DNA of 19,715 nt from the NCBI GenBank assembly GCA_964505305.1, contig CAZDHE010000017.1:1-19715 (forward strand). Reading direction: 5' to 3'. The stretch is from JAXHLG01 sp964505305. Its GTDB lineage: Bacteria; Patescibacteriota; Minisyncoccia; Moranbacterales; DUUL01. The position numbers and the translations under genes are program-made. The notes beneath the pieces were generated by a model, which was not told where the DNA came from, ran no database searches, and worked only from the letters and a program-made list of their open reading frames with translations. Below are positions 1 through 7,065 of this stretch, piece after piece; within the stretch, counting starts at the first letter, position 1; every line of letters starts with the position of its first letter.

Positions 1-251
1 AAAATATTCCTCTGTTTGAACCAAAGACTTGACAAATTGTTATAGCGGGACTTTTCCAAAGAAAGAGTTGGGAAAGATTTACTGATTGATAAAATAAACC
101 CCTCTTAGCTTCCCTTCTGCAAAGAGAGGAAATATAAGAAAAATTAATTTAGTAATTCAAGATATATAGCCGGAAACCTTATTTTAAGCGGAAATAATTC
201 ATCCAATATATTACTTTAATAATTAAATTGCTTGCCAAAGATAAAAAAACT
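1..251. other. Gene-free left margin upstream of the pilin-like array
   Basis: No open reading frame with credible coding character is seen on either strand. The stretch is AT-rich. It contains a perfect -35-like TTGACA at 29-34, but no acceptable -10 lies 16-18 bp downstream of it. CCTCTT near 103-108 and AGAGAGG near 123-129 could form a weak, bulged hairpin. The promoter for the first pilin-like gene is expected here, but I could not identify it confidently. Confidence 0.4.
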
Positions 252-881
252 ATGAAATCCCCCATAAAAAAATTATTATTTCCTTCTTGCTTGTTGCTTT
301 TCTTGTTTCTGGCATCGGCGACCGGTAATTTCGCTATCGCTGAAGAACATATATATGGGTACGCAAACCCAATTCCCCACTATTCTATCACCTCTTTGAT
401 TCAATCGATCTTAGTCAGTTTGCAAAACATTGTGGGAATTCTAACGGTAATCCTCATTGTTATCGGAGGAATAGTCTACATCACTTCCGGAGGCAAGGAA
501 GACCAAATCAAATGGGCTAAAAACATTATTACCAATTCTTTAATAGGCTTTGCTTTGGTGGTCGGAGCTCCCTCTTTATTAAAAGAAATAAAAGATATCA
601 TCGCAAGCGGAGAAGATCCGCAAGAAGGGCTCATAGACGATGCTAACTCTATTGGAGATATCTTGATGAATGTTTTAAATTTCGCCTTAACGGCCATTGG
701 AGTCTTGGCTTTATTAAGTTTCATTATTGCCGGTATAATCTACCTGACTTCAGCTGGAGACAAATCCAAAACCGACAAGGCCAAAAAAACTGTCGTTTAT
801 TCAGCTGTTGCCGTGGCCGTGGCCGGATCGGGAATTATATTGATAAATCAAATTATCGCCTTTTTAGACGCCACTGCTTAA
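252..881 (+). CDS. Two-domain VirB2/TrbC-type pilin-like membrane protein (first of six)
   Basis: The 209-residue protein is read from the ATG at 252. A TTG at 228 would add eight residues, but starting at 252 puts a lysine-rich N-terminus directly before a long hydrophobic signal segment (about residues 6-31, ending FAIAEE). Two similar units follow. Each has a hydrophobic helix ending in a GG(I/V)xY(I/L)TSxG turn, a charged loop with conserved Lys (WAKN, KAKKT), and a second hydrophobic helix. The units cover roughly residues 45-118 and 133-207, joined by an acidic linker. This helix-loop-helix layout is typical of the T4SS pilin / VirB2 families abundant in CPR genomes. It sits 25 bp before a paralogue with the same two-domain plan. 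Assembly into a pilus or membrane complex is inference; no assembly ATPase is nearby. No SD is visible. Confidence 0.72.
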   Translation: MKSPIKKLLFPSCLLLFLFLASATGNFAIAEEHIYGYANPIPHYSITSLIQSILVSLQNIVGILTVILIVIGGIVYITSGGKEDQIKWAKNIITNSLIGFALVVGAPSLLKEIKDIIASGEDPQEGLIDDANSIGDILMNVLNFALTAIGVLALLSFIIAGIIYLTSAGDKSKTDKAKKTVVYSAVAVAVAGSGIILINQIIAFLDATA

Positions 882-906
882 AAAAATTTATAAATAAAAC
901 TAATCT

Positions 907-1485
907 ATGTCGGAAATACTTTCCTTTTTAAAAATCCACACAGTCAAAGCTACTACCATCACTTTTGAAAATCCTATCGGCGAAACAGGCGATATAACTC
1001 AATTTTTTCAATCCATACTGAACAGCACTTTGGGGATTATAGCCTTTCTATCCGTTTTGTTTATAGTCATTGCCGGCGTTGTTTATCTAATGGCTTCCAG
1101 CTCCGGAAATGATAATTTGGTAACTCTTGCCAAAAAAATGTGGATGGGAGCCTTGGCCGGATTAGCTTTAGCGCTGGCCGGGCCGACCTTCTTAAAAGAA
1201 ATTAAAGAAATTTTATTGGACGGAGGAGCGGTGCCCACTCAGCTTGAAGAAGCTCCAACTCTAACTGAGATTGTGGAAAGAACTCTATCTTTCTTATTGT
1301 CAATTTTGGGAACTCTTGCTATAATAGGAACAGTAATCAGCGGATTGTTTTATCTCTTCGCCGGAGGCGATCCAAAAAAAGCTGAAAAGGCCAAAAATTC
1401 TACCGTTTATTCTCTAATTGGAGTAGCAATAGCCGGTTCCGCTCTTATTCTGGTGAAAACAATAACTGAATTAATCACTAATTAA
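907..1485 (+). CDS. Two-domain VirB2/TrbC-type pilin-like membrane protein (second of six)
   Basis: This 192-residue protein has four predicted membrane helices in two repeats. The first unit (about residues 30-105) has IAGVVYLMASSSG, a short loop and a helix ending GPTFLKEIKEILL. The second (about 118-190) has ISGLFYLFAGGD, KKAEKAKNSTVYS and a final hydrophobic helix. Both halves align by eye with the halves of the upstream gene (APSLLKEIKDII against GPTFLKEIKEIL; KAKKTVVYS against KAKNSTVYS), so the internal duplication probably predates the gene duplication. Unlike its neighbours it has no obvious N-terminal signal peptide: the first 28 residues are mixed, and an in-frame stop at 901 rules out an upstream extension. 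No SD is visible, so it probably relies on the upstream transcript. The pilin role is inferred from family resemblance. Confidence 0.7.
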   Translation: MSEILSFLKIHTVKATTITFENPIGETGDITQFFQSILNSTLGIIAFLSVLFIVIAGVVYLMASSSGNDNLVTLAKKMWMGALAGLALALAGPTFLKEIKEILLDGGAVPTQLEEAPTLTEIVERTLSFLLSILGTLAIIGTVISGLFYLFAGGDPKKAEKAKNSTVYSLIGVAIAGSALILVKTITELITN

Positions 1486-1507
1486 AAATAAATGAAAATA
1501 AAAAAAG

Positions 1508-1518
1508 AGAGGAGGTGG
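1508..1518 (+). promoter_or_regulatory. Unusually strong Shine-Dalgarno for the third pilin-like gene
   Basis: GAGAGGAGGTGG-type purine run ending about 5 nt before the ATG at 1523. It is by far the best ribosome binding site in the array; the other five pilin-like genes have only A/T-rich leaders. This suggests the third gene is translated at a much higher rate than its neighbours. Confidence 0.75.
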
Positions 1519-1522
1519 AAAA

Positions 1523-1933
1523 ATGAATATTAAACTAAAAAAAGTTCTATTTTTTCTTGCTGGATTTGCCATTATGTCATTGCCTTTTGCTTTAAGCGGA
1601 AATTTCCAAGGAGACTCCCTACTGCCTGAAGCTCAAGCTCAGGGAGACTGGACTCCAAGCGGTTTTGACCCCGATGAGGCCAAAGATTCATCGCTTTCAG
1701 ATATGACTCCCAGCGAAATATTTGAAACAATTATAGGTTGGCTACTTGCTATTTTAGCGTTCTTAGCTGTTTTGGGAATTATCATTTCCGGAATAATGTA
1801 CGTGGTAGGAGGAGGTTCGACCAAAGAATCGGCTAAAGGCTGGTTAATGTATTCCATCATAGGATTAGTAATAGCCTTGCTTGGATACGTTATAGTAAAT
1901 GTAATAACCCAGTTGTTGAGCGCGGGAACATAA
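1523..1933 (+). CDS. Single-domain VirB2/TrbC-type pilin-like protein, candidate major subunit
   Basis: The 136-residue precursor starts with MNIKLKK followed by a hydrophobic segment. A signal-peptidase-like site occurs around residues 36-41 (EAQAQG). The mature part has an acidic, Ser/Pro-rich extracytoplasmic stretch to about residue 63. It then has one VirB2-type unit: a helix through LLAILAFLAVLGIIISGIMY, a VVGGGSTKESAKGW loop, and a second helix YSIIGLVIALLGYVIVNVI. Length and layout match single-domain pilins of CPR-type T4SS pilin families. It alone in the array has a strong SD and is followed directly by a strong terminator, so it closes the first transcription unit. The major-subunit suggestion is inference from the SD. 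Alternative: a small membrane accessory protein of a secretion system. Confidence 0.75.
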   Translation: MNIKLKKVLFFLAGFAIMSLPFALSGNFQGDSLLPEAQAQGDWTPSGFDPDEAKDSSLSDMTPSEIFETIIGWLLAILAFLAVLGIIISGIMYVVGGGSTKESAKGWLMYSIIGLVIALLGYVIVNVITQLLSAGT

Positions 1934-1969
1934 GTTAAACAAAGGCTTAAAAACCAAAATAGCTTTTAT

Positions 1970-2005
1970 CCTAAAAACCGCTTTCAAAAGCGGTTTTTAG
2001 GTTTT
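1970..2005 (+). terminator. Rho-independent terminator closing the first pilin unit
   Basis: Perfect 14-bp stem (1970-1983 with 1988-2001) around the tetraloop TCAA, GC-rich near the loop and A/T-rich at the base. The distal arm contains five T and is followed by TTTTAATT. It separates pilin-like genes 1-3 from genes 4-6. Confidence 0.85.
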
Positions 2006-2103
2006 AATTGGCATTTTCTTAAAATCCTTTAAACAAATTTATCATCGCTATTAATTTTCTGGAATAACTAAAACTTTATTTTTATAAAGTTGATTCTTAA
2101 AAT

Positions 2104-2132
2104 TTGCTCATATAGTATTTTAATGTTATATT
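2104..2132 (+). promoter_or_regulatory. Candidate sigma-70-type promoter for the second pilin unit
   Basis: TTGCTC (2104-2109), 17-bp spacer, TATATT (2127-2132). The -10 is one base from consensus and the -35 is weak. Position between a strong terminator and the next gene supports it. The same TTGCTC hexamer with 17-bp spacing recurs before the glucan phosphorylase gene. Confidence 0.45.
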
Positions 2133-2162
2133 AAAAAAGATAAGAAATTGGTCAAAAACAAT

Positions 2163-2513
2163 ATGTTTTATAGAAATTTAAAAAACAAAAGTTTCCTTCT
2201 TATTTTTTTATTCTCTTTATTTTCCACAAAAATAGTTAGGGGAGCTTTTGAAGAAGGAGATAAAGAAAGCTCCTCCGCTTTTGAAATTGCCTCCTATTTC
2301 AATGAAGCTACAAATATTGTATTATTTTTATTGGCCCTTGTTTTTGTTGCTTCTTTAATAGGCTTTTTAATTTCCGGAATTCGTTACTTGATAGCCGGAG
2401 GAGACCAGGAAAATTTGGATCAAGCTTCTCAAATTTGGCAGAGTTCCTTAATGGGGTTGTTTATCTCTTTGGCCGGATATGTTATAATTAAAATATTCCA
2501 ATTTTTAACTTAA
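2163..2513 (+). CDS. Single-domain VirB2/TrbC-type pilin-like protein (fourth of six)
   Basis: The 116-residue protein is read from the ATG at 2163; a TTG at 2148 would add five residues with no better leader. A basic N-terminus (RNLKNK) and hydrophobic segment to about residue 25 look like a signal peptide ending near VRGAF. After an acidic, Ser-rich stretch comes the pilin unit: helix (LFLLALVFVASLIGFLISGIRYLIAGG), loop DQENLDQASQIW, helix (LMGLFISLAGYVIIKIF). The loop is more acidic than in its neighbours and lacks the conserved AK motif, so it may be a divergent or minor subunit. It is eight bases upstream of the next pilin-like gene and is probably cotranscribed with it. No SD is visible. 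Confidence 0.68.
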   Translation: MFYRNLKNKSFLLIFLFSLFSTKIVRGAFEEGDKESSSAFEIASYFNEATNIVLFLLALVFVASLIGFLISGIRYLIAGGDQENLDQASQIWQSSLMGLFISLAGYVIIKIFQFLT

Positions 2514-2521
2514 AATAAAGA

Positions 2522-2893
2522 ATGAAAAAAATAAAAAAGCATTGGCAATTCTTTTTATTTGCCTCAATTGGCATCTTCGCCTCCTTGCCTGTAAAAGCTA
2601 ATTGGCAAGACGGGATAGACTCCGCGGGAGGATTCGGCTTACCTGAAAATACTCCCTCCGGCATTTTAGAAAACATAATTGGCTGGTTGCTTTTTATTAC
2701 CAGCTTTCTGGCTGTGTTAGCTATTATAGTTTCCGGCTTGATGATTCTATTATCCGGAGGTAATAAGGATATGGCAGATAAAGGAAAAAAGGGTGTTCAA
2801 TATTCAATAATAGGCTTGGCGGTTATTTTATTGGCTTATGTGATTATAAAAGTTGTAGACTCTCTTCTTACTTCCACCTCTCTAATATGGTAG
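2522..2893 (+). CDS. Single-domain VirB2/TrbC-type pilin-like protein (fifth of six)
   Basis: The 123-residue precursor opens MKKIKKHW, followed by a hydrophobic core and a plausible signal-peptidase site after LPVKA (about residues 22-26). The mature protein has a short Gly-rich stretch (SAGGFGLPENTPSG). It then has helix one (IIGWLLFITSFLAVLAIIVSGLMILLSGG), a polar loop NKDMADKGKKGVQ and helix two (YSIIGLAVILLAYVIIKVV). The YSIIGL motif and the surrounding pattern closely match the third gene of the array, so these two are probably the closest paralogues. It begins 8 bases after the preceding stop. The leader AATAAAGA is not a convincing SD. Function as a pilus or membrane-channel subunit is inferred from the family pattern only. 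Confidence 0.7.
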   Translation: MKKIKKHWQFFLFASIGIFASLPVKANWQDGIDSAGGFGLPENTPSGILENIIGWLLFITSFLAVLAIIVSGLMILLSGGNKDMADKGKKGVQYSIIGLAVILLAYVIIKVVDSLLTSTSLIW

Positions 2894-2942
2894 TGTTCAC
2901 ATCCTCTTTTAAAATAATTATAAATATCTTAATAACTGAAAT

Positions 2943-3287
2943 ATGAAACGCTTCCTTTTTTTTGTCTTTTTTTTCCTATTGTCAAAACAACAAGCCTTGG
3001 CTCAAACAGGCATTCCTCTTCCGGAGGGCACGGGTCTTCCAGACACTAATTTAATGGATGTAATAATCAATTTTGCCAACTGGCTTTTGACTATTTTTAT
3101 GATCCTGGCTGTTTTGGCTTTTATTGTCACCGGACTTATGTACCTTTTCGCCCTGGGAAATGAAAGAAGCGGCGCCTTGGACAGCGCTAAAAATAATTTT
3201 AAATACGCCGTTATAGCCCTGTTCACCGTGGGGTCGGCTTATGTTATAATAACCACAATTAATTATCTTCTGGGAGGAACTCTTTAA
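2943..3287 (+). CDS. Single-domain VirB2/TrbC-type pilin-like protein (sixth of six)
   Basis: The 114-residue precursor starts MKRFLFFVFFFLLS with a classical signal peptide and a site near QALAQ (residues 17-21). A short Gly/Pro-rich segment precedes the pilin unit: helix WLLTIFMILAVLAFIVTGLMYLFAL, loop GNERSGALDSAKNNFK, helix YAVIALFTVGSAYVIITTI. The AKNNFKYAVIAL motif matches the conserved loop-to-second-helix junction of the others. It is the last gene of the second unit: the gap to the previous gene is 49 bp and a bidirectional terminator follows 25 bp after the stop. No SD is visible. The assignment rests on pattern; a search against the T4SS_pilin profile would settle it. Confidence 0.7.
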   Translation: MKRFLFFVFFFLLSKQQALAQTGIPLPEGTGLPDTNLMDVIINFANWLLTIFMILAVLAFIVTGLMYLFALGNERSGALDSAKNNFKYAVIALFTVGSAYVIITTINYLLGGTL

Positions 3288-3312
3288 TTATTTCACCACA
3301 CCTTCCAAACAA

Positions 3313-3352
3313 AAAACCGCCAAACGGGCAATGCCGCCGGCGGTTTTATTTT
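3313..3352. terminator. Bidirectional terminator between convergent units
   Basis: Outer stem of 9 bp, AAAACCGCC (3313-3321) with GGCGGTTTT (3339-3347). The 17-nt loop can itself fold through GGC/GCC. A T-run follows on the plus strand, and a run of six T is present reading the minus strand. It serves both the pilin unit and the converging membrane-protein operon. Confidence 0.8.
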
Positions 3353-3993
3353 TATCCTCCTTTCAGGATCTTAACCTGAAAGGAATCTTTAAGAATGGGT
3401 TTTTGCTCAGAGAAGAAACCCATTCTCTTTTTTCCTTTATTGTAAATAAATCTAGTCCCCTCAGGGATTGTCACCTCCTCTCCCTTTATATATTGGGTTT
3501 TTCTTTCCGAGCCAAGGTAAACCCTAATCCCCTTAATAGGATTAGAAATATTCTCGACTCCAATGTCTTCTACTTTAAAACTTGCCGAAGAAATAAATTT
3601 GACAGTGTCTCCTTTTTCTAGGGGTAATTCAAAATATAGTTTAGTGGGATCTGCGTATCTACTGCTCACTTTCTCTATGGTTATTATTCTTGACCGCTCA
3701 TACCAGTAAAACCCTCCAATCAGAATTACAATTAGAATAATAAAAATTAAGATCCCCGTAGGAAACTTTGAACCCTTTTCGTCTTTCTTTTCAACCTTCT
3801 TTGTTTCTTCTCTAACTTTCGATTCCCTTTCGTCCTCCTGATCACTTTTGTTTTCCTCTTCCTTTTCGCTACTACTCCCTTTTCTTTCTAATTTTGTAAC
3901 ATTTTTCTTCAAAAAAAGAAGAGAAAGGAGAAGCAAGAAGAATGCGATTGAAACTATCTCTACTCCGGAAAGTCCGGAAATTTCTATAGGCAT
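3352..3993 (-). CDS. Unrecognised bitopic membrane protein with charged linker, partner of the SPFH-like gene
   Basis: I do not recognise this 213-residue protein. It has a first membrane helix at about residues 10-28. A very highly charged Lys/Glu/Ser linker follows (about 30-76, probably disordered or coiled coil). A second helix lies at about 80-98 (GILIFIILIVILIGGFYWY). The C-terminal domain of about 115 residues is rich in beta-type alternation (KLYFELPLEKGDTVKF, IRVYLGSE, EVTIPEGTRFIYNKG). The start is supported by GGGGAG about 7 nt upstream, which overlaps the last codons of the preceding gene. The gap to that stop is only 3 bp, so the two genes are translationally coupled. SPFH genes often pair with a membrane NfeD-type protein, but I see no NfeD signature here; the C-terminal domain could be an extracytoplasmic beta domain. 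Confidence 0.7.
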   Translation of the reverse strand: MPIEISGLSGVEIVSIAFFLLLLSLLFLKKNVTKLERKGSSSEKEEENKSDQEDERESKVREETKKVEKKDEKGSKFPTGILIFIILIVILIGGFYWYERSRIITIEKVSSRYADPTKLYFELPLEKGDTVKFISSASFKVEDIGVENISNPIKGIRVYLGSERKTQYIKGEEVTIPEGTRFIYNKGKKRMGFFSEQKPILKDSFQVKILKGG

Positions 3994-3996
3994 AAT

Positions 3997-4872
3997 CTAC
4001 TCCCCTTGTTTTTTTATTTTTTCTATTAGGGGCAATAAGAAAGACGAGAAGACATCCGGGCTATCTATCTTCATCTCCCCGAATTCATATGGATACTGCC
4101 TTTGCCAGATCTGAACCGCTTTAAGCGCTTCCTTTTGGTCTAAATCAGGCAAAATCGTTCTCAATTGGGACACTTTTTCCATTAAGTGAGTCCACTCAGT
4201 AGTTTGAAATTCTTTTTCATACAACTCCCTCTGCTTGGAATCTCGAGCCTGTTGCAGCTCTTCATTCGGCTTAACATAATCAATGGTAGCCTTTAAAATA
4301 TCCACTCCATAGCTATGCTGGGAATAATCTAAATCTTTTCCCAGGCAGGTCTGCTTTCTATCAGGGGGCCTAGTTAATTTTTCAAACAATTTTTTAGACA
4401 ATCCCTCTCCGTCTTTAGTAATTCTGGTTATGGCATTTTCAAAGCTTTTCATTTGGCCTATTTCCATAGATAAAAACTCATCAATCTCTGCATCTAAACC
4501 ATCCTCGATAGTATGTTCTTCTACTTCCAATATCCTATACAAAGACACTTCCGAAGGCCTATATTGTACCACTCCGGTAACCTTGACGGTTCCTCCTTCT
4601 CCCCCTACCTGATATTCTCTTTCGTCTATTTTTCTCTTTTTAGTTTTTCTTTCAATGAGAATGATCTTCCACCAAGGCCGCACCAAATGGTACCCTTCTC
4701 TGAGGGGGTAGCTTATGGGAATAGAACAATCGTTTTCATCCTTTTCCCGTTTGAATCTGCCGGTGAAAATACTGGAAGGAAGCCCCAGATAAATTTCCGG
4801 GACTCTCACGATAGAAAGTTTTAGTAAAACCAAGAAAAATGCGCCAACCGGTAACCATACGATCCAGCTCAT
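3997..4872 (-). CDS. SPFH/Band 7 (stomatin/prohibitin-like) membrane protein
   Basis: The 291-residue protein has an N-terminal membrane helix (about residues 3-22, WIVWLPVGAFFLVLLKLSIV). A Band 7-type domain follows: VPEIYLGLPSSIF, then PLREGYHLVRPWWKIILIERKTKKRKI, then the strand block TVKVTGVVQYRPSE. A helix-rich part with acidic residues comes next, and the characteristic SPFH ending YGVDILKATIDYVKPNEELQQARDSKQREL lies at about residues 188-218. The last 70 residues are alpha-helical and probably mediate oligomerisation. SPFH proteins form membrane-bound ring scaffolds; the client here is unknown. The start has a strong SD (AGGAGG, 5 nt before ATG) and a near-consensus promoter upstream. 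It is first in a two-gene operon with the membrane protein 3 bp downstream. Confidence in the fold is good, in the role low. Confidence 0.7.
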   Translation of the reverse strand: MSWIVWLPVGAFFLVLLKLSIVRVPEIYLGLPSSIFTGRFKREKDENDCSIPISYPLREGYHLVRPWWKIILIERKTKKRKIDEREYQVGGEGGTVKVTGVVQYRPSEVSLYRILEVEEHTIEDGLDAEIDEFLSMEIGQMKSFENAITRITKDGEGLSKKLFEKLTRPPDRKQTCLGKDLDYSQHSYGVDILKATIDYVKPNEELQQARDSKQRELYEKEFQTTEWTHLMEKVSQLRTILPDLDQKEALKAVQIWQRQYPYEFGEMKIDSPDVFSSFLLPLIEKIKKQGE

Positions 4873-4941
4873 AACTTCCTCCTGCTTTTATTCAATTTTC
4901 AAATTGCTTGCGCAAACTTCCAAAAGCTTACGCGACTCTAA

Positions 4942-4970
4942 ATCGTAACACAAAAAAGCCCGATTGTCAA
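4942..4970 (-). promoter_or_regulatory. Sigma-70-type promoter for the SPFH-like operon
   Basis: On the minus strand: perfect TTGACA (4970-4965), 17-bp spacer, TACGAT (4947-4942) with an extended -10 TG one base upstream (TGTTACGAT). The predicted leader to the ATG is about 63 nt and ends in a strong SD. The rest of the gap 4873-5063 holds no gene. A weak hairpin (GACG/CGTC, about 5054-5072) might mark the end of the converging glucoamylase transcript. Confidence 0.65.
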
Positions 4971-5063
4971 TATTTTAACCGATTTATGTCAAAACTTTTT
5001 TGTTTTTTTGTTTTTTGCCAAGTTTTAGTTTCTCTAAGTAAAATTAATTGCAAAGACGTTGTT

Positions 5064-7028
5064 TTAGCGTCGCTTTTTGATTTTTTCTTCTTTTTGTAGA
5101 TATTCCACTACTGTTTTAACAAATTCGGCGTGACTCCAAGCCAAAGGAGTAGCCGAGACAGGTTTGCCGGTAGTATCCTCAAGCTGCTCGGACAATACTC
5201 CGGAAGACAAGGCATTGTCAGCCGCCCATTCCAATTTTTCTTTAACCCGGGACAATTCCTTCTTGCTTTTGGCTACGGCAATTTCGTACTGGGCCATCCA
5301 AAGAGTGGTGATAAACCAGGGGTTTCCGGGAGAATTATGACTTGTACGGTGATAATCATCGTTTTCATAACGGAGAAAGCCTCCGACAGGTGTTTTGCAC
5401 CGGAGCCTCTCTTTTAAAGTCTTTAAAGGTTTTTTCACCAAATCTGTTTCCAATCCGCCTATGGAAAAATTAAAAATTCCATAAAAACTGCTTATATCCA
5501 CCGTATTGTCATAATAACTTTCTCCGCCTTCCTTAATCAGCAACTTACTGAAATAATTAATATCCTTATTGTAAAGATGTTTTTTGATGGCTTTTTTAAT
5601 TTTTTCGGCGGTTTCTTGGTATTTCGAGCGGTCTTCTTCTTTTCCCAGCAATTTAGCAAACTCGCCGGCGCAATTCAAGGCGCCGTAAACCGCGGAAGCG
5701 GTAAAGGTGGAAGTTCCGTACTTCTGCTCCCAAAGATCATAACTGGGCAATGGCAATCCGGTATTTTGATCCACATATTCCACCATAAAATTGCCGGCTT
5801 TTTTGATTAGAGAATTGTAAATCTCTTCAATAAATTCCAAGTCCAAGGTTTCTTGATAATACTCCCACAAAGCCCAGATAACCAGAGCGGTCTCGTCTTC
5901 TTGGATAGGAAGGCTTTTTTGATTATTTCTTACCCAGGGGTGCCAAGAACTTCCGACCGATTTATCGGATCTGTACTTATGGTAAAAGTAGCCATCCCTG
6001 CTCAAAACATCGTTGCAAAACTCAAAAAATCTCTTGGTAATATTGGCATAACCGGCCTTAATCAAAGAAGTCGCAATAAAAGCTCCATCCCTGGGCCAAA
6101 CATAAGCATAAGTGTCCTTGCCGTATTGCAGCATTCCCGAATCTCCGGAAGCTATTATCCCTCCTTCGTTTCCGGTGTGAGTTCTAATTACCAGCAAAGA
6201 AGTATTAAAAAGATTTTCCACTTTTTTGCCCAAAGAAGAAACTTTATAGGGAGACTTCTCCACCCAAGCCCGCCAAAAATCTTTAGAAGTTTTGGTAATG
6301 TGCTGAGGAGTTTTTTTCAAAACCATTCTGTGAACTTTTTTGCAATCTTCGATAGATTTAGCCGCTGAAATCCAATAATTAATCTTCAAGCTATCCTTTT
6401 TTTCCAATTGAAAATAAAAGCCGATTACCGAATCCACCGGACCGTGTTCAATGGGATTTTGATGCAAAGCTCCATCTTCGGCGTCTCTCCAAGTTCCGGC
6501 TTTCCCTTCAATGCCGTAATTTCCGATGCTATATTCATCAAAACTTCCGTAATTGGTTTGCGCTCCTATCACAAAAACCCGCCTGCCCTCGTAATGAACA
6601 ATAGTGTTATCCTCCGGATCAAAATAAGCCGTGTCCCGCCGATAAGTATCGTAAAGTCTGAATTGCTGATGCAAAAAGACTTTTACCTCTTTTTTGTCAT
6701 CCCTTAAATTTTTAACCTCAATATTTCTAACTAATACATTTTCTTCATTGTAAACAACATCTTCGAATTCAAGCTCTAATCCCAAGCCTTCATTGACCGC
6801 CTTTATTTGAGATGCCATAGTTTTATCTCTATAACCGATACTTACTTGCCAACCATCATCGCAAATCCAGCTAAAAACCCCATCCACCATAACGCCAATC
6901 TTGTGAACACAGCCATCCCCAATATGGTTTTCGTGGCCTATATAATGGTAATAAAAATCTCGAAGCTGCCCTTTCTCGTCAAGGCAAACTAAACAATTTC
7001 CATTACCTAAAACTAAGTTTCTGCCCAT
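5064..7028 (-). CDS. GH15 glucoamylase-type glucan hydrolase
   Basis: The 654-residue protein has two parts. The N-terminal beta-sandwich (about residues 1-255) carries the YYHYIGHENHIGDGCVHKIG signature typical of prokaryotic GH15 enzymes. The (alpha/alpha)6 catalytic barrel spans about 265-645. Visible motifs are AYVWPRDG (308-314, substrate binding), PIQEDETALVIWALW (374-388), SYDLWEQKYG with the predicted general acid E434, and PLAWSHAEF with the predicted general base E635. These positions match the E438/E636 pair of the Thermoanaerobacterium glucoamylase closely. The family releases glucose from the non-reducing ends of alpha-1,4 (and alpha-1,6) glucans; some archaeal and mycobacterial GH15 members are trehalases, so substrate is not certain. 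There is no signal peptide, so it should be cytoplasmic. It is the last gene of the minus-strand glucan operon, 37 bp after the DUF5752-like gene. No SD is visible. Confidence 0.9.
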   Translation of the reverse strand: MGRNLVLGNGNCLVCLDEKGQLRDFYYHYIGHENHIGDGCVHKIGVMVDGVFSWICDDGWQVSIGYRDKTMASQIKAVNEGLGLELEFEDVVYNEENVLVRNIEVKNLRDDKKEVKVFLHQQFRLYDTYRRDTAYFDPEDNTIVHYEGRRVFVIGAQTNYGSFDEYSIGNYGIEGKAGTWRDAEDGALHQNPIEHGPVDSVIGFYFQLEKKDSLKINYWISAAKSIEDCKKVHRMVLKKTPQHITKTSKDFWRAWVEKSPYKVSSLGKKVENLFNTSLLVIRTHTGNEGGIIASGDSGMLQYGKDTYAYVWPRDGAFIATSLIKAGYANITKRFFEFCNDVLSRDGYFYHKYRSDKSVGSSWHPWVRNNQKSLPIQEDETALVIWALWEYYQETLDLEFIEEIYNSLIKKAGNFMVEYVDQNTGLPLPSYDLWEQKYGTSTFTASAVYGALNCAGEFAKLLGKEEDRSKYQETAEKIKKAIKKHLYNKDINYFSKLLIKEGGESYYDNTVDISSFYGIFNFSIGGLETDLVKKPLKTLKERLRCKTPVGGFLRYENDDYHRTSHNSPGNPWFITTLWMAQYEIAVAKSKKELSRVKEKLEWAADNALSSGVLSEQLEDTTGKPVSATPLAWSHAEFVKTVVEYLQKEEKIKKRR

Positions 7029-7065
7029 TTTTTTGTTTAATTTTTATTTGTAAATATTTTTACAA

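Noticed and set aside
29..57. Promoter at TTGACA (29-34) for the pilin array
   Set aside because: The region 16-18 bp downstream reads CTTTTCC and has no -10-like hexamer; the site is also about 200 bp from the first gene.
3352..3993. NfeD-type assignment for the partner of the SPFH gene
   Set aside because: Pairing with SPFH suggested it, but the charged linker and the C-terminal sequence show no NfeD signature.
5853..6368. Long plus-strand frame inside the glucoamylase gene
   Set aside because: It is antisense to strongly conserved GH15 sequence, has no recognisable domain and no ribosome binding site.
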